From positions 4,754,001 through 4,818,000 of the forward strand of contig NZ_JACCFE010000002.1 of the NCBI RefSeq assembly GCF_014256275.1: a stretch of 64,000 nt of DNA, written 5' to 3'. A program made the translations under genes and the position numbers. Positions 26,368-36,438 of this stretch are shown here, in pieces; positions within the stretch are counted from its first letter, which is position 1; each line of letters begins with the position of its first letter. Below the pieces are notes generated by a model, which saw nothing but the letters and a program-made list of their open reading frames with translations, made no database searches and was not told the origin of the DNA. This stretch comes from Rhodococcus sp. 4CII (GTDB lineage Bacteria; Actinomycetota; Actinomycetes; Mycobacteriales; Mycobacteriaceae).

Positions 26368-27150
26368 TCAGAGGGCGGCGTTCTTGTCGAACTCGGTGCC
26401 CAGCTCCTTGGCGACGCGTTTCAGCATCGGGACGATGTGGTCAGCGGACTCGAGGGTGACACGCGCCGCGGGCCCGGAGATCGAAATGGCGGTGGGTGTG
26501 GGCGCGTTGGGGACGGGCACCGAGAAGCAGCGGACGCCGATCTCCTGCTCGCCCTCGTCGATGGCGTAGCCGCGTTGCCGGCTCAGTTCGAGATCGGCGA
26601 TGAGCGAATCGGGATCGGTGAGGGAGTTCTCCGTATAGGACGCCATTCCGGTGCGGCCCACGAGGGATCGGACGGCGTCGTCGGACAGTTGGAGCAGCAG
26701 AGCCTTTCCGACGCCGGTGCAATGGGTGTAGACGCGCCGGCCGACCTCGGTGAACATCCGCATGGAGTGCTGCGATGGCACCTGTGCGACGTAGACCGCC
26801 ATCGTCCCGTCGAGCACGGCCATGTTCGCGGTCTCGCCGGTGCCCTTCACCAGTTCGGACAGGTGGGGACGTGACCACTCGCCGATCAGCTGGGTGGCGC
26901 TCTCGCCGAGCCTGATCAATTTGGGACCGAGCGCGTACCGCCGGGTGGGGAGCTGCCGGACGTATCCGCGGTTCATGAGGGTGCGGATGAGCCGGTGAAT
27001 CGTAGGCAGGGGCAGACCGGCCAACTCGGCGAGTTCGCTGACGCCGATCGACCCGCCTGCGCTCGCCATGAGTTCCAGCAGTTCGAAGGCGCGTTCCACC
27101 GACTGCACCCCGCCGGCGGGTGTCTGCGTGTTCGTCGTCGTGGGCTCCAT
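26368..27150 (-). CDS. allR: IclR-family repressor, probable AllR-like regulator of allantoin/glyoxylate genes
   Basis: Predicted 260 residues. Winged HTH about 20-80 (IGVSELAELAGLPLPTIHRLIRTL), then the IclR effector domain (YTHCTGVGKALL, YAIDEGEQEIGVRCFSVPV). GGGGAGG lies seven bases upstream of ATG 27150, which fixes the start; the open frame to 27297 enters the promoter region. It diverges from a long allantoin/glyoxylate gene run whose leader carries a palindrome also found before malate synthase. AllR of E. coli and of Streptomyces coelicolor represses the same functions and responds to glyoxylate or allantoate, so the role is well supported by context. The ligand is inference. Confidence 0.85.
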   Translation of the reverse strand: MEPTTTNTQTPAGGVQSVERAFELLELMASAGGSIGVSELAELAGLPLPTIHRLIRTLMNRGYVRQLPTRRYALGPKLIRLGESATQLIGEWSRPHLSELVKGTGETANMAVLDGTMAVYVAQVPSQHSMRMFTEVGRRVYTHCTGVGKALLLQLSDDAVRSLVGRTGMASYTENSLTDPDSLIADLELSRQRGYAIDEGEQEIGVRCFSVPVPNAPTPTAISISGPAARVTLESADHIVPMLKRVAKELGTEFDKNAAL

Positions 27151-27268
27151 GTCGTGCCTCCCCGGTCGTGATGTCGCGAGCGTCGGGACCTTCCATGAAG
27201 CGGAAAAACCCGTCCGGATGACGATAGCGCGGTTGAGGTGGATCGCGTCGATTCCGCCGCCGCATCGG

Positions 27269-27329
27269 TTGACAAAACGGGATGTGACGGCGTTCACTAT
27301 ATCGAGATACGAAATACAACTTCCGCATC
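27269..27329 (+). promoter_or_regulatory. Probable AllR operator and promoter of the allantoin/glyoxylate run
   Basis: GATACGAAA-TACAAC-TTCCGCATC (27306-27329) is an inverted repeat with 9-bp half sites (one mismatch) 33 bp before the dctA-type start. Upstream are TTGACA (27269-27274) and TATATC (27298-27303), and TGGAA follows the palindrome. The same order of elements recurs at 41959-42020 before malate synthase. The IclR repressor gene diverges from here, so it may also control itself. Confidence 0.65.
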
Positions 27330-27361
27330 ATGGAAAACGCCAAGCCCTAAGGGAGGGCCCC

Positions 27362-28795
27362 GTGTCTGAAGTCGAAATCGCTGCCAAACCCCCCAGGCAG
27401 CGTTGGTACAGATCGCTTTTCGTCCAGGTGCTCATCGGCATTGCCCTGGGCATCGCCACCGGCGTCCTGTTCCCCGAGTTTTCCCATCACCTGGCGCCGC
27501 TGGGCGAAGGCTTCATCAAGCTGATCAAAATGGTGGTCGCCCCACTGATCTTCCTGGTCATCGTCACCGGCATCGCCAAGGTCGGCAGCATGAAGGCGCT
27601 CGGCAAGATCGGCGGCAAGGCGCTGCTCTGGTTCACCGCCGCCACGACCTGTGCGCTCGGCCTCGGCCTGCTGGTCGGCAATCTCGTCCACCCGGGAAGC
27701 GGTCTCAACATCGACCCGGCAACGCTGGACACCACCGCCCTCGACGAGAAGACACAGGGCGGACACCTGCCCGGCGGTGTCGAGTTCGTCATGCACATCA
27801 TCCCGACCAGCGTGTTCGATGCGTTCGCGCAGAACAACCTGCTCCAGGTGCTGCTGTTCTCGATCCTGTTCGGAGTCGCGCTGGCGTCGTTCAGCGAGTC
27901 GGCTCCGCCGGTCCTGATGGACGTGATCGACCAGGCGCTGCACGTCATCTTCCGGATCGTCGGCTACATCATGTACCTGGCCCCTCTCGGGGCGTTCGGC
28001 GCGATGGCGTTCACCGTCGGCAACTACGGTGCCGGCTCCCTCAAATCCTTCGGAATACTCATCCTCGCGTGCTATGGAGCAGCCCTCGTCTTCATCGTCA
28101 TGCTGTCGATCGTCGTCAAGCTGATCACCGGTGTGAATGCGTGGAAGTTCATCAAGTACTGCCGCGAGGAGTTCATGCTCGCGCTGGGCACCGGATCCTC
28201 CGAGGCCGTCATGCCCCGCATCATCAAGAAGCTGGACAACGCGGGCTGCGACCGCGCCGTCGTCGGTCTGGTGATCCCAACCGGCTACTCGTTCAACCTC
28301 GACGGCGCCGCGATCTACCTGTCGCTGGCGATGATGTTCCTCGCGCAGGCCGTCGGCGTCGATCTCAGCTTCGGCGAGCAGATCGCGATCATGGGCATCC
28401 TGATCCTCAGCTCCAAGGGAATGGCGGGTGTGCCGGGCTCCGCCTTCGTCGCGCTGTCCGCGACCGCCGCCGCGATCGGTGCATTCCCGGTCGCTGCCGT
28501 TGCGCTGTTGCTCGGCGCCGACCGGCTCATGGATTCGATGCGGGTGTTCACGAACCTGCTCGGCAACTGCATGGCCACCTTCGTCGTCGCGAACTGGGAA
28601 GGACTGCTCGACAAGGACAAGATGCGGGCTGTTCTCGACGGGAAGATCACGCCCGACGACCCGGACGACGTCACCGTCCATCCGCACCCGGGGCACGAAC
28701 ACCTCGCCGACGCACCGGCCCAGCCGGTGATCGAGAGGCCCGAAATGCTGACCACCGACGCAGCGGCGGAAGGAACGGTGAAGCACCATGCCTGA
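27362..28795 (+). CDS. Dicarboxylate/amino acid:cation symporter (DctA/GltP family)
   Basis: Predicted 477 residues with about eight membrane helices and two re-entrant loops. Family motifs are GTGSSEAVMP (serine-rich hairpin), PTGYSFNLDGAAIYLS, and SSKGMAGVPGSAF. DctA-type proteins import C4-dicarboxylates such as malate, succinate or fumarate with protons or sodium. As first gene behind the operator it is probably part of the glyoxylate regulon; uptake of malate, or of a ureide-derived acid, would fit. GTG 27362 lies behind AAGGGAGGG. The C-terminal 50 residues are His/Asp-rich and hydrophilic. It overlaps the next gene by 8 bp. Confidence 0.9.
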   Translation: MSEVEIAAKPPRQRWYRSLFVQVLIGIALGIATGVLFPEFSHHLAPLGEGFIKLIKMVVAPLIFLVIVTGIAKVGSMKALGKIGGKALLWFTAATTCALGLGLLVGNLVHPGSGLNIDPATLDTTALDEKTQGGHLPGGVEFVMHIIPTSVFDAFAQNNLLQVLLFSILFGVALASFSESAPPVLMDVIDQALHVIFRIVGYIMYLAPLGAFGAMAFTVGNYGAGSLKSFGILILACYGAALVFIVMLSIVVKLITGVNAWKFIKYCREEFMLALGTGSSEAVMPRIIKKLDNAGCDRAVVGLVIPTGYSFNLDGAAIYLSLAMMFLAQAVGVDLSFGEQIAIMGILILSSKGMAGVPGSAFVALSATAAAIGAFPVAAVALLLGADRLMDSMRVFTNLLGNCMATFVVANWEGLLDKDKMRAVLDGKITPDDPDDVTVHPHPGHEHLADAPAQPVIERPEMLTTDAAAEGTVKHHA

Positions 28796-29570
28796 CACCC
28801 ATCCCACCGTGGGGTTGCTCGGCACCTGGGGTTACCACGGACTCCTCGACGAGGCCGAGCAAGTCGACGTCGACACCCCGTACGGACCGACGTCGGACAG
28901 CATCGTCCTCGGGTTCTCGGGCGGCCGCCGGCTCGCCTACCTGACCCGTACCGGGCGCCACCGCAACATCCCACCGCACCGGATCAACGCCCGCGCCAAC
29001 ATCTGGGCGCTGCACAGCCTGGGCGTGCGGACGATTCTCGCTCCCACCCCTTCCGGCTCCCTGCGACCGGCGATCGGCGTCGGATCGGTCGTCGTGCCCG
29101 ACCAGCTGGTCGACCGCACGGGCCGCACCGACGACACCTTCCACGACGACGACGTGCACATCTCGTTCGCGGACCCGTTCTGTGCGCACGGCCGCCGGGC
29201 GGTGGTGTCGACGCTCCGCCGAAACGGATGGGTGGTCAACGACGGCGGTGTGATGGTCGCGATCCGCGGCCCGCGCTTCTCGACCCGCGCCGAATCGCGT
29301 TGGTACGCAGCGCAGGGCTGGGACCTGATCAGCATGACCCCGTACCCCGAAGCCGCGCTGGCCCGGGAGCTCGGCATGTCCTACACGTGCATCGCCCTGG
29401 TCACCGACCACGACGTCATCAGCGACACCCCGTGGCCTGTCACCCAGGACCTGGTGCGGGAGGGGCTCGATGCCGACACCAAACGACTACGCGAAGCGCT
29501 GCTGCAGGTGGCGATCGAACTGGCAGGCACGCCGGACACGGCGGCCACCGCCCACGGAAGAAGGAGCTGA
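28788..29570 (+). CDS. MTAP/purine nucleoside phosphorylase-family protein
   Basis: Predicted 260 residues. Family signatures are TGRHRNIPPHRINARANI (phosphate and ribose site), VVVPDQLVDRTGRTDDTF, GPRFSTRAES and MTPYPEAALAREL, with a late VTDHD Asp in the position that binds the purine base in methylthioadenosine phosphorylase. It should split a purine nucleoside with phosphate. Here it stands in an allantoin/purine-breakdown run, so production of free base for catabolism is more likely than methionine salvage, but this is inference. It overlaps the transporter gene by 8 bp and is followed by a small gene 2 bp later. Confidence 0.82.
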   Translation: MPDTHPTVGLLGTWGYHGLLDEAEQVDVDTPYGPTSDSIVLGFSGGRRLAYLTRTGRHRNIPPHRINARANIWALHSLGVRTILAPTPSGSLRPAIGVGSVVVPDQLVDRTGRTDDTFHDDDVHISFADPFCAHGRRAVVSTLRRNGWVVNDGGVMVAIRGPRFSTRAESRWYAAQGWDLISMTPYPEAALARELGMSYTCIALVTDHDVISDTPWPVTQDLVREGLDADTKRLREALLQVAIELAGTPDTAATAHGRRS

Positions 29571-29571
29571 C

Positions 29572-29979
29572 ATGGCTGAATTGTTCTGCAACGGTGGAGC
29601 GATGCGAGGTGGAAACCTCCATCACAACGTCTCCGCGCACACGTTCCTCGGCACGGTTCGGACCGCACCGAACTACCGATTCTTCTCCGTACGTGACGAA
29701 TTCCCCGCCCTGCTGCTGGCGGCGAAGGGCGGCGCCGCGATCGAGGGGGAACTCTACGACGTCCCGATCGGCGACATTCGCACCGACTTCCTTCCCGAGG
29801 AGCCCGAGGAGCTCGAGCTCACCGTCATCGAACTGGCCGACGGCCGTTCGGTTCTGGCGGTAGGGCTGCGACCGGGTCTGCTCGAGAGCAAGGCCGGTGA
29901 ACTCACCGAGATCACCGATTACGGCGGCTGGCGCCGCTACCGGGGTCTGCCCGACCCCGACAACACCACAGTCTCCTGA
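29572..29979 (+). CDS. Small protein resembling the C-terminal domain of allophanate hydrolase
   Basis: Predicted 135 residues. The N-terminus (LFCNGGAMRGGNLHHNV) and APNYRFFSVRDEFPALL resemble the gamma-glutamylcyclotransferase-like C-terminal domain found on allophanate hydrolases, here as a free-standing protein with no amidase domain. In AtzF-type enzymes this domain handles the decarboxylation of N-carboxycarbamate. The gene sits among allantoin-degradation genes with a strong site (AAGGAG) and 1-bp spacing from the previous stop. It could act on ureidoglycolate or urea-derived intermediates, for which no other enzyme is seen here; this is speculation. Family assignment is by eye. Confidence 0.65.
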   Translation: MAELFCNGGAMRGGNLHHNVSAHTFLGTVRTAPNYRFFSVRDEFPALLLAAKGGAAIEGELYDVPIGDIRTDFLPEEPEELELTVIELADGRSVLAVGLRPGLLESKAGELTEITDYGGWRRYRGLPDPDNTTVS

Positions 29980-30005
29980 ACATCTCGCGAGCGAAAGAAC
30001 ATCCG

Positions 30006-30827
30006 ATGGATACCTTTGCCTACACCCTGAACTGCTCGATCCTGCTCACCGACGTGCCGCTGCTGCAGCGTCCCCAGGTTGCCCGGGACGCCGGATTCGA
30101 CGCCGTCGAATTCTGGTGGCCGTTCGAGACCGCCGTACCGCCGGACAGCGACGTCGACGCGTTCGTGGCGGCGATCGAGAACGCCGGAGTGCAACTCACC
30201 GGGTTGAACTTCGCTGCAGGGGACATGCCGGCGGGGGATCGCGGACTGCTGTCCGACCCGGCGCAGGTCTCGGCATTCCGCGACAACATCGACGTCACCG
30301 TCGGAATCGGAGAACGGCTGGGCACCAAAGCATTCAACGCCCTGTATGGTAATCGCATCGACGGCGCGGATCCGAAGGCGCAGGACGAGGTGGCCACCGA
30401 GAACCTCGCACAGGCAGGCAAGGCGGCGGATCGCATCGGCGCCGTCGTGCTCGTCGAACCGGTCAGTGGCGCACCGGCGTACCCGCTGAAGACCGCGGCC
30501 CAGGCCATCGCGGCGATCGACCGGGTGACGGGCGAGCACGGTGTCGATGCACTCCGACTCCTCGCCGACCTCTACCACCTCGAGGTCAACGGCGACGACG
30601 TCGGCGCCGCCCTCGATGCGTACGCGGACCGGATCGGGCACGTTCAGATCGCCGATGCACCGGGCCGCGGCGAACCCGGCACCGGGACGCTCGACATCGA
30701 CGGCCACCTGCAGCGGCTCGCGGGACACGGCTACCGCGGATACGTCGGGCTCGAATACAAGGCGACGCGGCCTGACACCTTCGACTGGCTGCCCCGCGAA
30801 CACCGCGCGTCCCGCGGCGCCCGCTGA
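30006..30827 (+). CDS. hyi: Hydroxypyruvate isomerase
   Basis: Predicted 273-residue TIM-barrel of the xylose isomerase-like family. Characteristic blocks are FDAVEFWWPFE, GTKAFNALYGNRIDG, VVLVEPVSGAPAYPL and HVQIADAPGRGEPGTG, with acidic and His metal ligands at the strand ends. The enzyme interconverts hydroxypyruvate and tartronate semialdehyde. It works with glyoxylate carboligase and tartronate semialdehyde reductase, both encoded directly downstream, in the glycerate pathway of glyoxylate assimilation. Spacing to neighbours is 26 and 35 bp, same strand. Confidence 0.92.
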   Translation: MDTFAYTLNCSILLTDVPLLQRPQVARDAGFDAVEFWWPFETAVPPDSDVDAFVAAIENAGVQLTGLNFAAGDMPAGDRGLLSDPAQVSAFRDNIDVTVGIGERLGTKAFNALYGNRIDGADPKAQDEVATENLAQAGKAADRIGAVVLVEPVSGAPAYPLKTAAQAIAAIDRVTGEHGVDALRLLADLYHLEVNGDDVGAALDAYADRIGHVQIADAPGRGEPGTGTLDIDGHLQRLAGHGYRGYVGLEYKATRPDTFDWLPREHRASRGAR

Positions 30828-30862
30828 CACCCACCACCACTTCGACGGAATCGAGGACACTC

Positions 30863-31747
30863 GTGAGCACTATCGCATTCATCGGACTCGGAATCATGGG
30901 CAGCCCCATGGCCGTTCATCTCGCCAAGGCCGGCCACCAGGTGGTCGGGTACAACCGCTCGCCCGAGCGCACCGCCGCGCTCGTCGAGGCCGGCGGCACC
31001 GCGGCCGACTCCATCGCCAAGGCAGTCGCCGGCGCCGACGTCGTGGCCGTCATGGTTCCCGACTCGCCCGACGTCCAGGCAGTGCTCGCCGGTGAGGACG
31101 GAGTCTTCGAGCACGCCCCGGCCGGCGCCCTGATCATCGACTTCTCCAGCATCCGGCCCGACGTCACCACGGCACTCGCCGCGCAGGCCACCGAGCGCGG
31201 CTTCCGGCTGATCGACGCCCCGGTGTCGGGAGGCGAGGCCGGTGCGGTCAACGCCGCACTGTCGATCATGGTCGGCGGCGCGCCGGAAGATTTCGAGGCG
31301 GCCAGGCCGATCCTCGACACCGTCGGGAAGACCGTGGTCCACGTGGGCCCGAACGGCTCCGGGCAGACGGTGAAGGCCGCCAACCAGTTGATCGTCGCCG
31401 GCAACATCCAGCTCCTCGCCGAGGCGATCATCTTCCTCGAGGCCTACGGTGTCGACACCGCGGCCGCGGTGGAGGTGCTCGGCGGCGGGCTGGCCGGTTC
31501 GGCCGTCCTGAACCAGAAGGCACAGAAGATGCTGGACCGGTCGTTCGAACCCGGGTTCCGCATCGAACTGCACCACAAGGACCTCGGCATCGTGACCAGC
31601 GCGGCCCGCGAGGCCGGCGTGGTGACCCCCCTCGGCGCAGTCGTCGCCCAGCTGATGGCCTCCGCCCGTGCGAACGGTGATGGCGGCCTGGACCATTCGG
31701 GATTGCTGCGTGGAGTGGAGCGGCTGTCCGGCCGCCCCGCCCGGTGA
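30863..31747 (+). CDS. glxR: 2-hydroxy-3-oxopropionate (tartronate semialdehyde) reductase
   Basis: Predicted 294 residues. N-terminal Rossmann motif GLGIMGSPMAVHLAKAGH. The beta-hydroxyacid dehydrogenase signature is DAPVSGGEAGAVNAALSIMVGG. The catalytic Lys lies in GSGQTVKAANQLIVAGN, and the cofactor-loop ELHHKDLGIV follows. It reduces tartronate semialdehyde to D-glycerate with NAD(P)H. Position between hyi and gcl supports this specific member of the family rather than 6-phosphogluconate or 3-hydroxyisobutyrate dehydrogenase. Its product would need glycerate kinase, but only a broken remnant of that gene follows gcl. Confidence 0.93.
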   Translation: MSTIAFIGLGIMGSPMAVHLAKAGHQVVGYNRSPERTAALVEAGGTAADSIAKAVAGADVVAVMVPDSPDVQAVLAGEDGVFEHAPAGALIIDFSSIRPDVTTALAAQATERGFRLIDAPVSGGEAGAVNAALSIMVGGAPEDFEAARPILDTVGKTVVHVGPNGSGQTVKAANQLIVAGNIQLLAEAIIFLEAYGVDTAAAVEVLGGGLAGSAVLNQKAQKMLDRSFEPGFRIELHHKDLGIVTSAAREAGVVTPLGAVVAQLMASARANGDGGLDHSGLLRGVERLSGRPAR

Positions 31748-31783
31748 CCCGTTTCAACTCGTAATCCTCGATGGAGAAGTGAT

Positions 31784-33589
<1,806 letters not shown>

Positions 33590-33591
33590 GG

Positions 33592-33888
33592 GACACCGCG
33601 ACACGTGTACTGGTCGCACCCGACAAGTTCAAGGGATCGCTCGCCTGGGCGCAGTCGTGCGCGCCGCGTGCGGCCGCGACGACAGCCGGGTCGCGGGGGA
33701 GGAGCCGCGGGTGGGGCGTCGTCGCGACCGAGGCACGCGCCGCGGGCATCCCCGTCCTGGCCGTCTGCGGCCGAAACCGGCTCAGCGACATCCAACTACA
33801 CAGCGCCGGTATCTCCGCGGCGTACGCGCTCGCGGATCTGGAACCGGATCAGCTGACGAACTGGCAACACTCAGCACACGAGGAGAAT
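33592..33888 (+). pseudogene. glxK: Glycerate kinase remnant with internal deletion
   Basis: In one frame the sequence reads VLVAPDKFKGSL, the N-terminal signature of glycerate kinases. After about 35 non-family residues it reads ATEARAAGIPVLAVCGRN and then ISAAYALADLEPD, the C-terminal signature of the same family. The roughly 280 residues that should lie between are missing; intact enzymes are about 370-400 residues. No good start codon precedes the N-terminal block. The position directly after gcl is where glxK normally sits. I read this as a deletion-inactivated glxK, so the glycerate branch must rely on another kinase elsewhere in the genome. Confidence 0.75.
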
Positions 33889-33889
33889 C

Positions 33890-34993
33890 ATGACTTCTGC
33901 CGATTTCACCGCCCTGCCCGACCTCGCCTCGCGAGCCCTGGGCGGGAGCGTATCCGCGGCCAACGACGAACTGTTCGCCCAGCGGGAGAACCTCATCAAG
34001 GCGGAGGCCCCGTTCTTCGACCCGTCCGATTTCGGGCACAAGGGCAAGGTCTACGACGGCTGGGAGACCCGCCGCCGCCGGGACGACGGCCACGACTACG
34101 CGATCGTCCGGCTCGGCGCCGCCGGCATCATCCACGGGATCGTGGTGGACACCGCACATTTCAAGGGCAACTACCCGCCTTTCGTCTCCATCGAGGCGGC
34201 CTCCATCGAGGGCTACCCGTCCATCGAGGAGGTCATGAAGGCGGATTGGCAGACCATCGTGGAGAAGTCCCCCGCCGAGGGGCACGCCGAGAACACCTAC
34301 GCCGTCGCCGACCGGCACCGGTGGACCCACGTGCGGCTCTCGATCTACCCCGACGGCGGTGTCGCGCGGTTGCGCGTGCACGGTGAGGTGGTCCCCGACC
34401 CCCGGTTCCTGGACGGGACGGTCGACCTGCTGGCCGCCGAGAACGGTGGCCGCCTCGTCGGCTGCTCCGACGCGTTCTACGCCTCACCCGCGAACATCAT
34501 CCTTCCCGGCCGGGCCCGGAACATGGGGGAGGGCTGGGAAAACTCCCGGCGTCGCGGCGGCGGCAACGACTTCGCCGTGTTCTCGCTCGCCGCGGCCGGC
34601 CGGCCACGGCACGTCGAGATCGACACCAGCTACTACGTGGGGAACGCGCCCGGCTGGGTGCGGCTGAGCACCGCCGACGCGCGCACCGCCGACATCGCCG
34701 ACGAGGGCGCGTGGACCGAACTTCTGCCGCGCACCGCCGACATCGCCGACGAGGGCGCGTGGACCGAACTTCTGCCGCGCACCGCCGTGCAACCCGACAC
34801 GCGGCACCGGTTCGTCCTGGACGGCACGGCGGCCACCCACCTGCGGCTCGACGTCTACCCCGACGGCGGCCTGTCCCGGCTGCGGCTGTTCGGCGATCTC
34901 GACGCGACAGCGCTGTCGGAGACGCGCCGCACCTGGTGGGACGCCCTCCCGCAGACCCATCAGGCGCTCGTCGCCGACCAGGCGCCCCGCTGA
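33890..34993 (+). CDS. alc: Allantoicase with a 16-residue tandem duplication
   Basis: Predicted 367 residues, somewhat longer than usual. Two allantoicase repeats are seen (first about 20-170, KVYDGWETRRRRDDGHDYAIVRLG; second about 190-350, GWENSRRRGGGNDFAVFSLA), each a jelly-roll. The enzyme splits allantoate into ureidoglycolate and urea. In the second repeat the segment ADIADEGAWTELLPRT occurs twice in a row because 48 bp are duplicated perfectly (34681-34776). The frame is kept, but a beta-strand loop is lengthened, so activity could be altered. ATG 33890 overlaps the end of the glycerate kinase relic. Malic enzyme follows 47 bp later. Confidence 0.92.
   Translation: MTSADFTALPDLASRALGGSVSAANDELFAQRENLIKAEAPFFDPSDFGHKGKVYDGWETRRRRDDGHDYAIVRLGAAGIIHGIVVDTAHFKGNYPPFVSIEAASIEGYPSIEEVMKADWQTIVEKSPAEGHAENTYAVADRHRWTHVRLSIYPDGGVARLRVHGEVVPDPRFLDGTVDLLAAENGGRLVGCSDAFYASPANIILPGRARNMGEGWENSRRRGGGNDFAVFSLAAAGRPRHVEIDTSYYVGNAPGWVRLSTADARTADIADEGAWTELLPRTADIADEGAWTELLPRTAVQPDTRHRFVLDGTAATHLRLDVYPDGGLSRLRLFGDLDATALSETRRTWWDALPQTHQALVADQAPR
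34681..34786 (+). repeat. Perfect 48-bp tandem duplication inside the allantoicase gene
   Basis: Units 34681-34728 and 34729-34776 are identical, and the first 10 bases of a third copy (GCGCACCGCC) follow at 34777-34786. The flanking 10-bp direct repeat is what slipped-strand mispairing would use. The unit is 16 codons, so the reading frame is kept. Absence of any divergence between copies implies a recent event. Confidence 0.95.
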
Positions 34994-35040
34994 CGGAGAC
35001 ACGCCTCTTCATCCCTTCGACCACCCCGAGGAAACACGTA

Positions 35041-36438
35041 ATGCCCAATCCCAGTCCCGGTTACTCCATCACCGTTCGCGTCACGGCCCCGGTCGGCGCG
35101 GGCACCACCTCGACACTCGCTGGGGCGGTGGCCTCCGTGAAGGGGGCCATGACCGCGCTGGACGTGGTCGAGAGCCACCCCGACCACATGGTCATCGACG
35201 TGACGTGCGACGCGTCCGACGTCGAGCACGCCGAACAGATCGCGTCCGCGATCGCCGACGTGCCCGGGGTGGTGGTGGGCAAGGTCAGCGACCGCACGTT
35301 CCTGCTTCATCTCGGCGGGAAACTCGAAGTGGTGCCGAAGGTTCCGCTCAAGCATCGCGACGACCTGTCCCGCGCGTACACGCCCGGCGTCGCCCGGGTG
35401 TGCACCGCGATCGCCGAGAACCCCGAGGACGTCCGGCGACTGACGATCAAACGCAACACCGTCGCCGTCGTCACCGATGGTTCGGCCGTGCTGGGGCTTG
35501 GCAACATCGGTGCCGCCGCGTCGATTCCCGTGATGGAGGGCAAGGCGGCGCTGTTCAAGCAGTTCGCGGACGTCGACGCCTGGCCGGTCTGTCTGGATAC
35601 CCAGGACACGGACGCGATCGTCGAGATCGTCCGGGCCCTCGCACCGGTGTACGGGGGAATCAACCTCGAGGACATCTCCGCCCCGCGGTGCTTCGAGATC
35701 GAGGCCCGGCTCCGCGGCATGCTCGACATCCCGGTGTTCCACGACGATCAGCACGGCACGGCCATCGTGGTCCTCGCCGCGCTGACCAACGCCCTGCGCG
35801 TGGTCGAGAAGACCCTCGACACGGTGAAGATCGTGGTCTCCGGTGTCGGCGCCGCCGGGCACGCCATCATCGGTCTGCTGGTCGCGCAGGGTGCGGCGAA
35901 CATCGTGGCGTGCGGACGGAACGGAATCCTCTCGCCCGACGACACGTCCGACTCGTTCCGCTCGTGGATCGCGAACAACACCAACCCGGATTCGCGGTCC
36001 GGATCGCTGCGGGACGCCCTGGCCGGCGCCGACGTGTTCATCGGTGTCTCGGCGCCGGACATCCTGACGGGCGACGACATCGAGACGATGGCGGAGAGGT
36101 CGATCGTCTTCGCACTGGCCAACCCGGTGCCCGAGGTCGATCCGATCGCCGCCGGGCGGCACGCCGCCGTCGTCGCGACCGGCCGGTCCGACTTCCCCAA
36201 TCAGATCAACAACGTCCTCGCGTTCCCGGGCGTGTTCAGGGGTCTGCTCGACGCGCACGCCGTCGAGATCACCGACGACATGCTCATCGCCGCAGCCCGG
36301 GCGATCTCCGATTCGGTGTCTCCGTCGGAGCTCAACGCCACGTACATCGTGCCGAGCGTGTTCGACGCAGCGGTCGCGCCTGCCGTGGCGGCAGCGGTGC
36401 GCGGCGTCGCAGGCACAGGTCGTGACGACGATGACTGA
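35041..36438 (+). CDS. NAD(P)-dependent malic enzyme with N-terminal ACT-like domain
   Basis: Predicted 465 residues. Residues 1-85 look like an ACT-type regulatory domain (SITVRVTAPVGAGTTSTLAGAV). The catalytic part has YTPGVARVC, TDGSAVLGLGNIG, the metal-site segment INLEDISAPRCFEIE, and FHDDQHGTA. The Rossmann motif is GVGAAGHAIIG. It decarboxylates malate to pyruvate. In this regulon it would pull out as pyruvate the malate made from glyoxylate by malate synthase (42057). ATG 35041 has GAGGA upstream. It overlaps the start of the allantoinase gene by 17 bp. Confidence 0.92.
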   Translation: MPNPSPGYSITVRVTAPVGAGTTSTLAGAVASVKGAMTALDVVESHPDHMVIDVTCDASDVEHAEQIASAIADVPGVVVGKVSDRTFLLHLGGKLEVVPKVPLKHRDDLSRAYTPGVARVCTAIAENPEDVRRLTIKRNTVAVVTDGSAVLGLGNIGAAASIPVMEGKAALFKQFADVDAWPVCLDTQDTDAIVEIVRALAPVYGGINLEDISAPRCFEIEARLRGMLDIPVFHDDQHGTAIVVLAALTNALRVVEKTLDTVKIVVSGVGAAGHAIIGLLVAQGAANIVACGRNGILSPDDTSDSFRSWIANNTNPDSRSGSLRDALAGADVFIGVSAPDILTGDDIETMAERSIVFALANPVPEVDPIAAGRHAAVVATGRSDFPNQINNVLAFPGVFRGLLDAHAVEITDDMLIAAARAISDSVSPSELNATYIVPSVFDAAVAPAVAAAVRGVAGTGRDDDD

